This document shows positions 54,122-63,264 of a stretch of DNA of 64,000 nucleotides, one piece after another. The DNA comes from Pseudomonas tumuqii. Lineage in GTDB: Bacteria; Pseudomonadota; Gammaproteobacteria; Pseudomonadales; Pseudomonadaceae. The position numbers and the translations under genes are program-made. Each line of letters begins with the position of its first letter. The first letter of the stretch is position 1. The notes under the pieces are model-generated. The model was not told the DNA's origin. It ran no database searches and worked only from the letters and a program-made list of their open reading frames with translations. The DNA lies in NCBI RefSeq assembly GCF_013184545.1, contig NZ_JAAOJA010000002.1:1-64000 (forward strand), read 5' to 3'.

Positions 54122-56544
54122 GCGACCTCCTTGGGCATCTCTGCAGCGAGTTGTACGCGCTTGAGCAGCGCGGAATTGACGATCACCGACAGCGACGACA
54201 GCGCCATGGCGGCCGCCGCCAGGATCGGGTTGAGCAAGCCGAATGCCGCGACCGGAATGCCGATGCTGTTGTAGATGAAGGCCCAGAACAGGTTCTGCTT
54301 GATCTTGCGCATGGTCGCGCGCGACAACTGGATCGAGGCCACCACATCGCGCACGTCGTCGCGGATCAGGATGATGCTGCCGGTCTCCTTGGCCACGTCG
54401 GAGCCCGAACCGATGGCGATACCGATGTCGGCGGCAGCCAGGGCCGGGGCATCGTTGACCCCGTCGCCGACCATGGCCACCACCTGCCCCTCGCTCTGCA
54501 GCTGGCGAATCACCGCGACCTTGTCGTCCGGCAGAACCTCGGCAATCACCCTCCCGATACCGACCAGCCGTGCGACGGCCTCGGCGGTGCGCCGATTGTC
54601 GCCGCTCAGCAGCACCACCTGGATGCCATTCGCCAGCAGTGCTGCGACGGCCTCGGCCGCTTCCGGCTTGACCGTATCGGCCACGGCGATCACCCCGAGC
54701 AAGCGGTTGTCGACGCCGACCAGCATGGCGGTCTTGCCATCGGCCTCCAGGGCGACCAGGGTCGCCTCGGCCGCTTCGGTAGCAATACCCTGGCGGGCGA
54801 ACAGGCGCCGGTTGCCCAGCCAGACCGTGCGGCCGTCGACCTTGCCGGCGATGCCATGGCCGGCGATGCCCTCGATCCCGCTGGCTTTCGGCAGGCCCAT
54901 GCCACGCTGATGGGCGGCACGCACTATGGCTTCGCCCAGGGGGTGTTCTGAACCGGATTCCACGGCGGCGGCTAGTTGCAATACCTCGTCCTCCGAGGTA
55001 GTGCCGAAGGCCAGCAGATCGGTTAGCTCGGGCTCGCCGCGGGTGATGGTGCCGGTCTTGTCGAACACCACGGTGGAGAGCTTCTCCGCCCGCTCCAGCA
55101 CTTCGCCACCGCGGATCAGGATGCCGTGATCGGCGCCCTTGCCGACCCCGACCATCAGCGCGGCGGGCGTTGCCACGCCGAGCGCGCAGGGGCAGGAGAT
55201 GATCAGCACCGCGATGAAGGCCATCAGCCCCTGGGGAAAACTTCCGGCGAGCCACCAGCCGACCAGGGCCAGCAGCGCCACCGCAACCACCACCGGGACA
55301 AAGTACGCGGTGACCTGATCGGCCAGGCGCTGGATCTGTGCGGTACTGGCCTGTGCCTCTTCGACCATCTTGATGATCTGTGCCAGCGCCGTGTCGGCGC
55401 CGATCCGGCTGGCCTTGAAGCGGAACACCCCGCTGCGATTGAGGGTGCCGCCGATCACCGGGCTGCCCGGGCGCTTGTCGACCGGCATCGACTCGCCGGT
55501 CAGCATCGACTCGTCGATGGTCGTCTGGCCTTCGCTGACCTCGCCGTCGGTGGGGATCTTTTCACCGGGTTTGACCACCAGCAGCTCGCCGACCATGACA
55601 CTTTCCGCCGGCAGCTCGACCTCCTCGCCGTCCCGGATCACATGGGCGATCGCCGGCTTGAGATCGAGCAGGCGGCGCACTGCCGCCGAGGATTTCTTCT
55701 TGATGATCTCCTCCATGTACTTGCCCAGCAGGACGAAGGCGATGATCACCGCCGACACCTCGAAATAGACGTCGCGCTCACCCACCTTGACCGGCAAGAC
55801 CTCGGGAAAGAACAGCACCGCAACGCTGTAGAAGTAGGCGACCGAGGTGCCCAAGGCGATCAGGAAATCCATGTTGATGTTGCGGGTGCGAATGGCATTC
55901 CACGCGCCCTTGTAGAAACTCCAGCCGCCGATGAACTGTACCGGCGTCACCAGCAGGAACAGCCACATGCCCCAGGTGAAAAACGGCAGCGCGTCGAACG
56001 GCACCCAGGACATCATCATGGCGCCGGTGGCCAACCCGATGAACGCACCGGCACGCAGCAGCGCCAGGGCCAGCACCCCGGTCAGGGCGATGGCCACGCG
56101 GGTCTGCATCGCTTTCAGCTCGGTTTCCGGCGACTCGAAGGTGCGCACACAGCTGTCGCTGCAGAAGTAATAGGTGCGCCCGCCGCGCTCACGCGACAGC
56201 GCCGTGGCCTTGTCCACCATCATCCCGCAGATCGGGTCTTTCGCCAGTTGCCGGCCTGCCGTCGCGGCTGCGGGCTTGGTTGCAACCGGCGCAGGCTGAT
56301 GGCTGTGCTGGCACGGCTGGGCCGCCGCGCCCTTGGCGTAACGCGGCGCGTCGCGCAAGAACTCCTCGCGACAACGCGCCGAGCAGAACCAGTAGTGATT
56401 GCCTGCGAATTCGATGCTGGCGCCAGCCGTGGCCGGAGCGATAGCCATCCCGCACACGGGATCGAGCACGCGTCCTTCCTCCGCCGTCGTTGCGGGCGCT
56501 GCCGTGGGCAGTTGGTCGGGGGGCGGCATGGGCAAATCGTTCAT
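54118..56544 (-). CDS. copA: Copper-exporting P1B-type ATPase with two YHS domains
   Basis: 808 residues. Instead of Cys-x-x-Cys MBDs, two YHS/TRASH domains are at the N-terminus (DPVCGMAIAPATAG..FCSARC and DPICGMMVDKATAL..FCSDSC). The metal-binding CPC is in ISCPCALG. P-type motifs are TGES, DKTGTITRGEP, SEHPLGEA and MVGDGVNDAPAL. It moves Cu(I) from cytoplasm to periplasm; copA/copB-type identity is inferred. The Pro-rich N-terminal leader (MPPPDQLPTAAPATT) is nonconserved. The gene lies between DUF5676 and the chimeric gene in the minus-strand copper operon. Confidence 0.93.
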   Translation of the reverse strand: MNDLPMPPPDQLPTAAPATTAEEGRVLDPVCGMAIAPATAGASIEFAGNHYWFCSARCREEFLRDAPRYAKGAAAQPCQHSHQPAPVATKPAAATAGRQLAKDPICGMMVDKATALSRERGGRTYYFCSDSCVRTFESPETELKAMQTRVAIALTGVLALALLRAGAFIGLATGAMMMSWVPFDALPFFTWGMWLFLLVTPVQFIGGWSFYKGAWNAIRTRNINMDFLIALGTSVAYFYSVAVLFFPEVLPVKVGERDVYFEVSAVIIAFVLLGKYMEEIIKKKSSAAVRRLLDLKPAIAHVIRDGEEVELPAESVMVGELLVVKPGEKIPTDGEVSEGQTTIDESMLTGESMPVDKRPGSPVIGGTLNRSGVFRFKASRIGADTALAQIIKMVEEAQASTAQIQRLADQVTAYFVPVVVAVALLALVGWWLAGSFPQGLMAFIAVLIISCPCALGVATPAALMVGVGKGADHGILIRGGEVLERAEKLSTVVFDKTGTITRGEPELTDLLAFGTTSEDEVLQLAAAVESGSEHPLGEAIVRAAHQRGMGLPKASGIEGIAGHGIAGKVDGRTVWLGNRRLFARQGIATEAAEATLVALEADGKTAMLVGVDNRLLGVIAVADTVKPEAAEAVAALLANGIQVVLLSGDNRRTAEAVARLVGIGRVIAEVLPDDKVAVIRQLQSEGQVVAMVGDGVNDAPALAAADIGIAIGSGSDVAKETGSIILIRDDVRDVVASIQLSRATMRKIKQNLFWAFIYNSIGIPVAAFGLLNPILAAAAMALSSLSVIVNSALLKRVQLAAEMPKEVA

Positions 56545-56570
56545 TGTTGCCTCCTATCATGCAGAGCGGC

Positions 56571-56843
56571 TTAGTACGACTTGCCGTGGAGCTTGCCGTA
56601 CAGCCAGGCGAACAGGGTGCCGACCAGCGCGCCCCAACCGCTCAGAACCAGTAGTGGGCCGAAGAAGTCTGCGGCGCTGTACGCTGCTGGCGTCTGCAAA
56701 CGGCTGAAGTCGAGCCCATGGAACAGGGCGTTGAGGAAGGCGATGCCCTGCGCGGGCCACAGTGCGTAGAGCAGTGCACAGGCCGTGTAGGAAATCGCCA
56801 TGCTCAAGGCCAGGGCGAGACCGGATTTCCAGGGAGCGTTCAT
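56571..56843 (-). CDS. DUF5676-like membrane protein
   Basis: 90 residues with two hydrophobic segments (LALALSMAISYTACALLYALW and a second near GWGALVGTLFAWLYG). It matches, from memory, the DUF5676 family found beside copper ATPases. It overlaps the ICMT-like gene by four bases and lies 26 bases before the ATPase, so it belongs to this operon. Function unknown. Confidence 0.75.
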   Translation of the reverse strand: MNAPWKSGLALALSMAISYTACALLYALWPAQGIAFLNALFHGLDFSRLQTPAAYSAADFFGPLLVLSGWGALVGTLFAWLYGKLHGKSY

Positions 56844-57523
56844 GGTTGTTTTCTCGAGGGTGGAGGGCCGCCAGCGGCGGCGTTCGAGCGGGTAGTTGGC
56901 CAGGGCAGGAACGCCGGCGTGACATCGTGGTAGATGCGATAGGCCTCGCCGAAATGCACGAGCATTTCTTGCTCCTCGTGCTTGGCCAGGTGCACGTACA
57001 TCAGCACCAGCACCGGGAACATCAGCAGGGTCAGCAGGGTCGGCCACTGCAACAGGAAGCCCAGCATGATCAGGATGAACGCCGCGTACTGCGGGTGGCG
57101 GATATGGCCATAGGGGCCGCCGGTGGCCAGTTCCCCGGCCTGCTGGGCGCGGTAGAGCACGCGCCAGGCACTGGCCAGGAGCCAGAAGCCGCCGAAGATC
57201 AGCAGGTTGCTGAGAATGTGCAGCACGCCGAAATGCGGATCGCCCTCCAGGCCCAGCAGGCTGTTCCACAGATGGCCGGCATCGTGGGACAGCGGGTCGA
57301 GTTGCGGATAGCGGCTCTGTAGCCAGCCGGCCAGCAGGTAGAGGGTCAGCGGAACGCCATACATCTCGACGAACAGGGCGACGATGAAGGCGGCGAAGGT
57401 GCCGAAGGTGCGCCAGTCCCGCGGGTTGTTCGGCTTGAAGAAGCTGAAGGCGAAAATGATGAACACCAGCGAGTTGACGATCACCAAACCCCAGAGGCCG
57501 TAGGCCGACACTGTGTGTTCCAT
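56840..57523 (-). CDS. Isoprenylcysteine methyltransferase-like membrane protein
   Basis: 227 residues, five to six membrane helices. The C-terminal region, GPYGHIRHPQYAAFILIMLGF and HEEQEMLVHFGEAYRIYHDVTPAFLP, is the ICMT/PEMT-type SAM-binding signature. Bacterial members next to copper genes have no proven substrate. The start codon lies 18 bases after the DUF2933 stop. Confidence 0.85.
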   Translation of the reverse strand: MEHTVSAYGLWGLVIVNSLVFIIFAFSFFKPNNPRDWRTFGTFAAFIVALFVEMYGVPLTLYLLAGWLQSRYPQLDPLSHDAGHLWNSLLGLEGDPHFGVLHILSNLLIFGGFWLLASAWRVLYRAQQAGELATGGPYGHIRHPQYAAFILIMLGFLLQWPTLLTLLMFPVLVLMYVHLAKHEEQEMLVHFGEAYRIYHDVTPAFLPWPTTRSNAAAGGPPPSRKQP

Positions 57524-57541
57524 ATGCGGTTGCCTCCTGAC

Positions 57542-57754
57542 TCAGTGGTGGTCGTCGTTCTTGCCATGCCCGTGGTGCATGAACAGATGCAGCAGCGGGC
57601 AGAGCAGCAGGATCAGGTAGGGTAGGGCGCCGAGCAGATGGGCCTGATGTTCTGCCCAGAGGAAGAACAGGGCGATGGCGGCGAACAGCAACAGGGCCGG
57701 CCAGAATCGCCAGGGATTGCTGGCCGCTGGGGCATGGTGAGGGTCATGGGGCAT
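57542..57754 (-). CDS. DUF2933 small membrane protein
   Basis: 70 residues. Two hydrophobic segments (FWPALLLFAAIALFFLWAEHQAHLLGALPYLILLLCPLLHLF) are followed by HHGHGKNDDHH, a histidine tail. Matches DUF2933, usually found beside copper or silver resistance genes. Metal binding by the His tail is plausible. Part of the minus-strand operon. Confidence 0.85.
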   Translation of the reverse strand: MPHDPHHAPAASNPWRFWPALLLFAAIALFFLWAEHQAHLLGALPYLILLLCPLLHLFMHHGHGKNDDHH

Positions 57755-57846
57755 GCTAGAACTCTCCAGAAAACCGGGGTGGCGAACCTTCCTGCGCGGC
57801 TTGCGGCCGGCGCGGTGAGGCTGCGGGTTTCAGCGGAAGAGTGGGG

Positions 57847-58257
57847 CTATTCGTTATAGCGATGCAGTTGCTTGCGAATGGGCGTGGGCTGCCCGGGGCT
57901 GAACAGCGGCGCGGGCTGGAAGGCGCTGAAGCGACGCTGCAGATCCGTGAGCAGGCCAAAGCTGCCGGCCAGACCGAACAGGGCGGTCAATGCCAGGAGC
58001 GTCAGTAGCTGCTGGTTGAGCGTAGCGTTCTGCAAGGCGCTGCAGGTGCCCGCGGCGCCTTGGTCATGCTGGGTGTGATCGTGGTTGCTGTGCAGGGGGA
58101 GGAGCGTGAGGCTGCTCGAGTTGGCCGAGGCTTGGTCCAGCACGCTGCTGGCAGCGGCCTGCACATGGGTGAAAGTGCAGGCGAAAAACAACACGAACCA
58201 GAGCGCCAGCAGATTTCTGGCGAACCCTGTATGGCGGCTGCGCATCGCTTGGATCAT
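57847..58257 (-). CDS. Hypothetical secreted histidine-containing protein
   Basis: 136 residues. An N-terminal hydrophobic segment (LLALWFVLFFACTFTHVQA) with a probable cleavage site, a His-rich region (LHSNHDHTQHDQ), a single C (TCSALQN) and a second hydrophobic segment (LLTLLALTALFGLAGSFGLL). It resembles DUF2946-like or CopB-adjacent proteins, but I cannot name it. First gene of the minus-strand copper operon. The 319-base region upstream should hold the operon promoter. Confidence 0.6.
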   Translation of the reverse strand: MIQAMRSRHTGFARNLLALWFVLFFACTFTHVQAAASSVLDQASANSSSLTLLPLHSNHDHTQHDQGAAGTCSALQNATLNQQLLTLLALTALFGLAGSFGLLTDLQRRFSAFQPAPLFSPGQPTPIRKQLHRYNE

Positions 58258-58576
58258 GACGTCGGCTTCCGTATCTGTTGCGCGCTATTGTTTTGATTAA
58301 AGCTCAGGGACGGCCAGGCGCTATTGATCCAGGTCATGAGCGTGGGGTGGTTAAAGCCCTGGGGCGCCGAGCTTTTCGCCGATGGTGTGCGCGGGCAGTC
58401 GGCTATGGTCGGGATGCCTGGCGTAGGGTGCGCCAGACGCAGTGAGATGGTCGCGCTCTTTGCTGTGGGTTCAGGCTAAGGCGTGGGGCAACCAGTGGTG
58501 CGCGCGGCCTAGGCGGCCCCGCACTCCCTACGGGTCTGCGGCCGCGGGAATTGTGCGTGGCCAGGCTGCCGGCCAT
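58258..58576. other. Intergenic region upstream of the minus-strand copper operon
   Basis: 319 bases between the copper operon and metR. It contains a GTAGGGTGCGCC unit of the Pseudomonas repeat type near 58425. I see no clear CueR or CopR operator. No ORF is supported. Confidence 0.5.
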
Positions 58577-59494
58577 TCAGCGCGCCACGCTGACCCCTTC
58601 CAGGTTGGCGAAGGAGGTGTCCTTGGCGGTGAGGAGAAAATCGCGCATGAACGGCGAGTCGAGCATATCGCTGCGGATGCCGGCATACAGGGTGGCGAAC
58701 AGACCTTTTTCGCCCAGGCGTTTGGCCGTCACGTAACCGCGCGAGCTGTATTCATGTAGCGCCCAGTTGGGCAGGCCGCAGACGCCGCGGCCGCTGGCCA
58801 CCAGTTGCATCATCATCACCGTCAGCTCCGAGGTGCGCACCTGGGCGGGTTCGACATCGGCGGGCTCGAGGAAGCGGGTGAAGATGTCCAGGCGGTCGCG
58901 CTCCACCGGGTAGGTGATCAGGGTTTCCGTGGCCAGGTCTTCGGGCTGGATAAACGGCTTGCCGGCCAGCGGGTGCTGGTTGGCCACCGCCAGCATGGCT
59001 TCGTAGGTGAACAAGGGTACGTAAGTGATGCCGGCCAGCTCCAGCGGATCCGAGGTCACCACCAGGTCCAGGTCGCCACGGGCCAGGGCCGGCAGCGGGG
59101 CGAAGGAGAAGCCCGAGGCCAGGTCCAGCTCCACCTCCGGCCAGGCGTCGCGGAACTGGTCGATGGTCGGCATCAGCCACTGGAAGCAGCTGTGGCATTC
59201 GATGGCCATATGCAGGCGCCCGGCAGTGCCGCCTGCCAGGCGCGCCAGGTCGCGCTCGGCGCCGCGCAGCAGCGGCAGCACCGCATCGGTCAGTTGCAGC
59301 AGGCGCAGGCCGGCGCTGGTAAAGCGCACCGGCTTGGTCTTGCGCACGAACAGCTGCATGCCGAGGCGCTCCTCCAGCTCCTTGAACTGGTGCGACAGCG
59401 CCGACTGGGTCAGGTGCAGGCGTTCGGCGGCGTCGACCAGGCTCTCGCTTTCGCGCAGGGCGTGGAGGGTTTTCAAGTGGCGCAATTCGAGCAT
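58577..59494 (-). CDS. metR: LysR-type methionine biosynthesis regulator MetR
   Basis: 305 residues. N-terminal HTH ERHLKTLHALRE-like start (LRHLKTLHALRESESLVDAAERLHLTQSALSHQFKELEE) and MetR-type effector domain (AIECHSCFQWLMPTIDQFRDAWPEVELDL). It is divergent from metE with 150 bases between, the classical arrangement in which MetR with homocysteine activates metE. Identification rests on both sequence and neighbour. Confidence 0.92.
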   Translation of the reverse strand: MLELRHLKTLHALRESESLVDAAERLHLTQSALSHQFKELEERLGMQLFVRKTKPVRFTSAGLRLLQLTDAVLPLLRGAERDLARLAGGTAGRLHMAIECHSCFQWLMPTIDQFRDAWPEVELDLASGFSFAPLPALARGDLDLVVTSDPLELAGITYVPLFTYEAMLAVANQHPLAGKPFIQPEDLATETLITYPVERDRLDIFTRFLEPADVEPAQVRTSELTVMMMQLVASGRGVCGLPNWALHEYSSRGYVTAKRLGEKGLFATLYAGIRSDMLDSPFMRDFLLTAKDTSFANLEGVSVAR

Positions 59495-59644
59495 GGAGGC
59501 TCCAGGGTATGTCGCGGATCAGCGTTGTGTAGGTTAGCTGAACATGAGTGAAACTATAGATCAAGACGAATATGTTGAGTTTGTCTCACGATGGCGGGTT
59601 GCCGAGAATACCCATCATCTTGTCTATCTATGGAGCGTTTTGAC

Positions 59645-61948
59645 ATGGCCCTGTCCCATTCCCTGGGTTTCCCGCGTATCGGTGCCAACCGCGAACTGAA
59701 GAAGGCCCTGGAGGCTCACTGGAAAGGTGAGCTGGATCAGGCCGGCTTGCAGGCGGTTGGTCGCCAGTTGCGCGCCAGCCACTGGCAGTTGCAGCAGGAC
59801 GCCGGTATCGACCTGCTACCGGTCGGCGATTTCGCCTGGTACGACCAGGTACTCGCCCACTCGCTGACCTTCGGCGTGATCCCCGAGCGCTTCCGTCCGC
59901 ACAGCGGCAAGCCGAGCCTGGAAACCCTGTTCGGCATGGCCCGTGGCGCCAGCAACAGCTGCTGTGGCGGGGTCCATGCCCAGGAGCTGACCAAGTGGTT
60001 CGACACCAACTACCACTACCTGGTCCCCGAGTTCAGTGCCGACCAGCAGTTCCAGCTGAGCTGGGAACAGTTGTTCGAGGAAGTGGCCGAAGCCCATGCG
60101 TTGGGGCACAAGGTCAAGCCGGTGCTGATCGGTCCGCTGACCTACCTGTGGCTGGGCAAGGTCAAGGGCAGCGCCTCTGAAGTTAAGAACTTTGACCGCC
60201 TCGACCTGCTCGAACGGCTGCTGCCGGTGTACGGTGAAATCCTCCAGCGCCTGGCGGCCCAGGGCGTGGAGTGGGTGCAGATCGACGAGCCGATTCTGGC
60301 GCTCGACCTGCCGCAAGCCTGGAAGAACGCCTTCGAGCGGGCCTACAACCTGCTGCAGCGTGAACCCGGCAAGAAGCTGATCGCCACCTATTTTGCCGGC
60401 CTGGAGGATAACCTCGGTCTGGCCGCCAGCCTGCCGGTGGATGGTCTGCATATCGACCTGGTGCGCGCACCCGAGCAGTTCCCGAGCATTCTCGACCGCC
60501 TGCCGGCGTACAAGGTGCTGTCGCTCGGCGTGGTCAACGGGCGCAACGTCTGGCGTACCGATCTGCAGCAGACCCTGGCCATCCTGCAACAGGCGCAGGA
60601 GCGTCTGGGGGAGCGCCTATGGGTGGCGCCGAGCTGCTCGCTGCTGCACAGCCCGGTCGACCTGAACCGTGAAGACAAGCTGGATAGCGAGCTGAAAAGC
60701 TGGCTGGCCTTCGCCGTGCAGAAGTGCGAGGAAGTCGCCCTGCTGACGACTGCCCTGAATGACCCGCAGAACGCCAAGGTACAGGCCGCGTTGGCGCAGA
60801 GTCGCGCCGTACAGGCCAGCCGCGCGCAGTCGCCGCGTATCCACAAACCGGCCGTGCAGGCCCGTCTGGCGGCGATTACCGCGGCCGACAGCCAGCGCCA
60901 GTCACCATTCGTGCAGCGCATCGACCAGCAGCGCGCACGCCTGCAACTGCCGGCATTGCCGACCACCACCATCGGCTCCTTCCCGCAGACCGCCGCCATC
61001 CGCCTGGCGCGTCAGGCGTTCAAGGCCGGCAAGCTGTCGCCGGCCGCCTACACCGAGGCCATGCACAGCGAGATTCGTCACGCTGTCGAGGTGCAGGAAA
61101 ACCTCGGCCTGGATGTGCTGGTGCACGGCGAAGCCGAGCGCAACGACATGGTCGAGTACTTCGCCGAGCAGCTCGACGGCTATGCCTTCAGCCGTTTCGG
61201 CTGGGTGCAGAGCTATGGTTCGCGCTGCGTCAAGCCGGCGCTGATCTTCGGCGACCTGAGCCGGCCGCAGCCGATGACCGTGGAGTGGATCCGCTACGCG
61301 CAGACCCTCACCAGCAAGGTGATGAAGGGCATGCTGACCGGCCCGGTGACCATGCTGATGTGGTCCTTCCCGCGCGACGACATTTCCCGCGAGCAGCAGG
61401 CGCGGCAACTGGCCCTGGCGATTCGTGACGAAGTGCTGGACCTGGAGGCCGCCGGGATCAAGATCATCCAGATCGACGAAGCGGCCTTCCGCGAAGGCTT
61501 GCCGCTGCGCCAGTCCGGGTGGCAGGACTACCTGGCCTGGGCCACCGAGGCCTTCCGCCTGTGCGCCTCGGCTGTGCGCGACGAAACCCAGATCCACACC
61601 CACATGTGCTACAGCGAGTTCAACGACGTGATCGAGTCGATCGCCGCCATGGATGCCGACGTGATCACCATCGAAACCTCGCGCTCGGACATGGAACTGC
61701 TGGAGGCCTTCGAGCGTTTCGACTACCCCAACGACATCGGCCCCGGGGTCTACGACATCCACTCACCGCGGGTGCCGGACACCAGCGAGATGGTCAAATT
61801 GCTGCGCAAGGCGGCGCAACGCATCCCCGCCGAGCGCCTGTGGGTCAACCCGGACTGCGGCCTGAAGACCCGCGCCTGGCCGGAAACCGAGGCGGCGCTG
61901 GTCAACATGGTGGCGGCGGCGCGGCAGTTGCGCGGCGAACTGGCCTAG
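59645..61948 (+). CDS. metE: Cobalamin-independent methionine synthase
   Basis: 767 residues. It transfers the methyl group of 5-methyltetrahydrofolate (triglutamate) to homocysteine. Zinc ligands are His653 and Cys655 in [10 protein letters not shown], Glu677 and Cys738 in NPDCGLKT. The N-terminal half starts [19 protein letters not shown]. Start ATG 59645 is chosen over an upstream in-frame ATG at 59591 because homology begins at [13 protein letters not shown]. Its stop codon overlaps a palindromic element and a terminator follows. Confidence 0.97.
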   Translation: MALSHSLGFPRIGANRELKKALEAHWKGELDQAGLQAVGRQLRASHWQLQQDAGIDLLPVGDFAWYDQVLAHSLTFGVIPERFRPHSGKPSLETLFGMARGASNSCCGGVHAQELTKWFDTNYHYLVPEFSADQQFQLSWEQLFEEVAEAHALGHKVKPVLIGPLTYLWLGKVKGSASEVKNFDRLDLLERLLPVYGEILQRLAAQGVEWVQIDEPILALDLPQAWKNAFERAYNLLQREPGKKLIATYFAGLEDNLGLAASLPVDGLHIDLVRAPEQFPSILDRLPAYKVLSLGVVNGRNVWRTDLQQTLAILQQAQERLGERLWVAPSCSLLHSPVDLNREDKLDSELKSWLAFAVQKCEEVALLTTALNDPQNAKVQAALAQSRAVQASRAQSPRIHKPAVQARLAAITAADSQRQSPFVQRIDQQRARLQLPALPTTTIGSFPQTAAIRLARQAFKAGKLSPAAYTEAMHSEIRHAVEVQENLGLDVLVHGEAERNDMVEYFAEQLDGYAFSRFGWVQSYGSRCVKPALIFGDLSRPQPMTVEWIRYAQTLTSKVMKGMLTGPVTMLMWSFPRDDISREQQARQLALAIRDEVLDLEAAGIKIIQIDEAAFREGLPLRQSGWQDYLAWATEAFRLCASAVRDETQIHTHMCYSEFNDVIESIAAMDADVITIETSRSDMELLEAFERFDYPNDIGPGVYDIHSPRVPDTSEMVKLLRKAAQRIPAERLWVNPDCGLKTRAWPETEAALVNMVAAARQLRGELA

Positions 61949-62125
61949 GAGCCTGTCGGACTTAACACTGTTCTACTGCGGAAAAGCCGGACTTGGTCAT
62001 TTTTGCTGCTTTCCCTCGTTAAATAGCCAGCTATTCGCCTCGGAAAAGCACCAAAACTGCCTCAAGCCGGAATGTCGGACCACGGCCTTTCCCTCGCTAC
62101 GAACGGTCAAGTCCGACAGGCTCCT
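61947..62125. repeat. 179-base palindromic element abutting the metE stop codon
   Basis: Perfect 17-base ends AGGAGCCTGTCGGACTT (61947-61963) and AAGTCCGACAGGCTCCT (62109-62125). The interior has further partly complementary stretches (CCGGACTTGG, GGAAAAGC, GCTTTCCCTCG). The left arm begins within the TAG stop of metE. Same architecture and length as the element at 25088 but different sequence. Confidence 0.82.
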
Positions 62126-62144
62126 GGCGGCTCGCAGCATGTAC

Positions 62145-62170
62145 AAGGCGACCCACGGGTCGCCTTTTTT
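62145..62170 (+). terminator. Terminator of metE
   Basis: AAGGCGACC and GGTCGCCTT form a stem with a CACG loop, followed by six T in total. It lies just after the palindromic element and before the convergent LysR gene. Confidence 0.88.
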
Positions 62171-62196
62171 GTGTCATGCCACGGCTGGCGCGGCCT

Positions 62197-63135
62197 TCAG
62201 CCGTGATTGGCGGTGCGCGAGCAGGTCGCCAGGTCCTCGAGGAAGGCGCGCAGGATCGGCGGCGGGGCCAGGCCGCGCCGGGTGATCACGTCGAATGGCG
62301 ACATCAGCTGCAGCTGCTTCGCCGCCAGTTGGCGCATGTCGCCGCTCTTCACCCATTGCGCGGCGAAGTGCGCCGGCAGGAAGCCGACGTAAGCGCCGGA
62401 GATGATCAGGATGGCCAGGGCCTCGATGTTGTCCACCGTCGCCGCCGCCTTGCTCACGCCCAGTTGCTCCAGATCGTAGTGCTGCATGTAGCCGCGGGCG
62501 ACGATGCGGCTCGCGCGGATTTCCTCGAGCAGCTTGGCGCCCTCGGCCTGGCTGGCATGCAGCGGATGGCGGCGACCGCAATACAGGCCCAGCGCCTCCT
62601 GATAGAGCACCGAGTACGACAGCCCGGGCACATGGATGGGGAAGTGCCCCACGGCCAGGTGCAGGCGACCGTCGAGCACGCGCTCCTCCAGTTCCGCCGG
62701 CGAACCGATATAGACGTTGAGATGGACGTCATGGCCGCGGGAGACGAAGCGCTGGGTGGTGCGCGGGATGGGCGAATCGGGGTCGGTAATGGTGGTGTCG
62801 ATGATGCCCAGGTTGAGCTTGCCGCTGATGTGCTGCTTGAGCACGTCGGCGTCCACGCAGAAGTTCTCCACCGCCGCGAGCAGGCGCAAGGTCGCCTCGT
62901 GGACCGCCACGCCTTGCTCAGTCAGGTGAAAGCCGCTGCGCCCGCGCTGGCAGAGTTTGACCCCGAGCCGGGTTTCCAGATGGGACATCTGTTCGCTGAT
63001 GGTCGACTGGCCGGCATTGAGCGCCGCCTGGGCCGCGGAAAAGCCCCCGCACTTGACGATGGTGGCGAAGACCCTGAGCAGTTTCAGGTCGACATCGTGC
63101 AGCTGGATCACCCTGACCTCCGGTTCGCGATACAT
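62197..63135 (-). CDS. LysR-type regulator divergent from an agmatinase-family gene
   Basis: 312 residues. HTH: DLKLLRVFATIVKCGGFSAAQAALN and GQSTISEQMSHLETRLGVKLCQRGRSGF. Effector domain follows. Start 63135 (MYREPEVRVIQ) is 129 bases from the divergent enzyme start. In P. aeruginosa, GbuR and GpuR are LysR regulators next to guanidinobutyrase or guanidinopropionase genes, so a matching role is likely here. Effector inferred, not shown. Confidence 0.85.
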   Translation of the reverse strand: MYREPEVRVIQLHDVDLKLLRVFATIVKCGGFSAAQAALNAGQSTISEQMSHLETRLGVKLCQRGRSGFHLTEQGVAVHEATLRLLAAVENFCVDADVLKQHISGKLNLGIIDTTITDPDSPIPRTTQRFVSRGHDVHLNVYIGSPAELEERVLDGRLHLAVGHFPIHVPGLSYSVLYQEALGLYCGRRHPLHASQAEGAKLLEEIRASRIVARGYMQHYDLEQLGVSKAAATVDNIEALAILIISGAYVGFLPAHFAAQWVKSGDMRQLAAKQLQLMSPFDVITRRGLAPPPILRAFLEDLATCSRTANHG

Positions 63136-63264
63136 CGGAAACGCCGATATGAGTATCTGAAGTTGCGCATTTTTTCCAGAAAAAACTGCGCCCATAGTCA
63201 CTCCAACGGCGAATGCCCAGCCGCTTCGCCCCTCGCCAAGAACAAGAGTTGGAGACGCCTGAAC

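Noticed and set aside
59495..59644. MetR operator or cobalamin riboswitch between metR and metE
   Set aside because: No clear TGAA-N5-TTCA site or B12-box was seen by eye; MetR control is inferred only from gene order.
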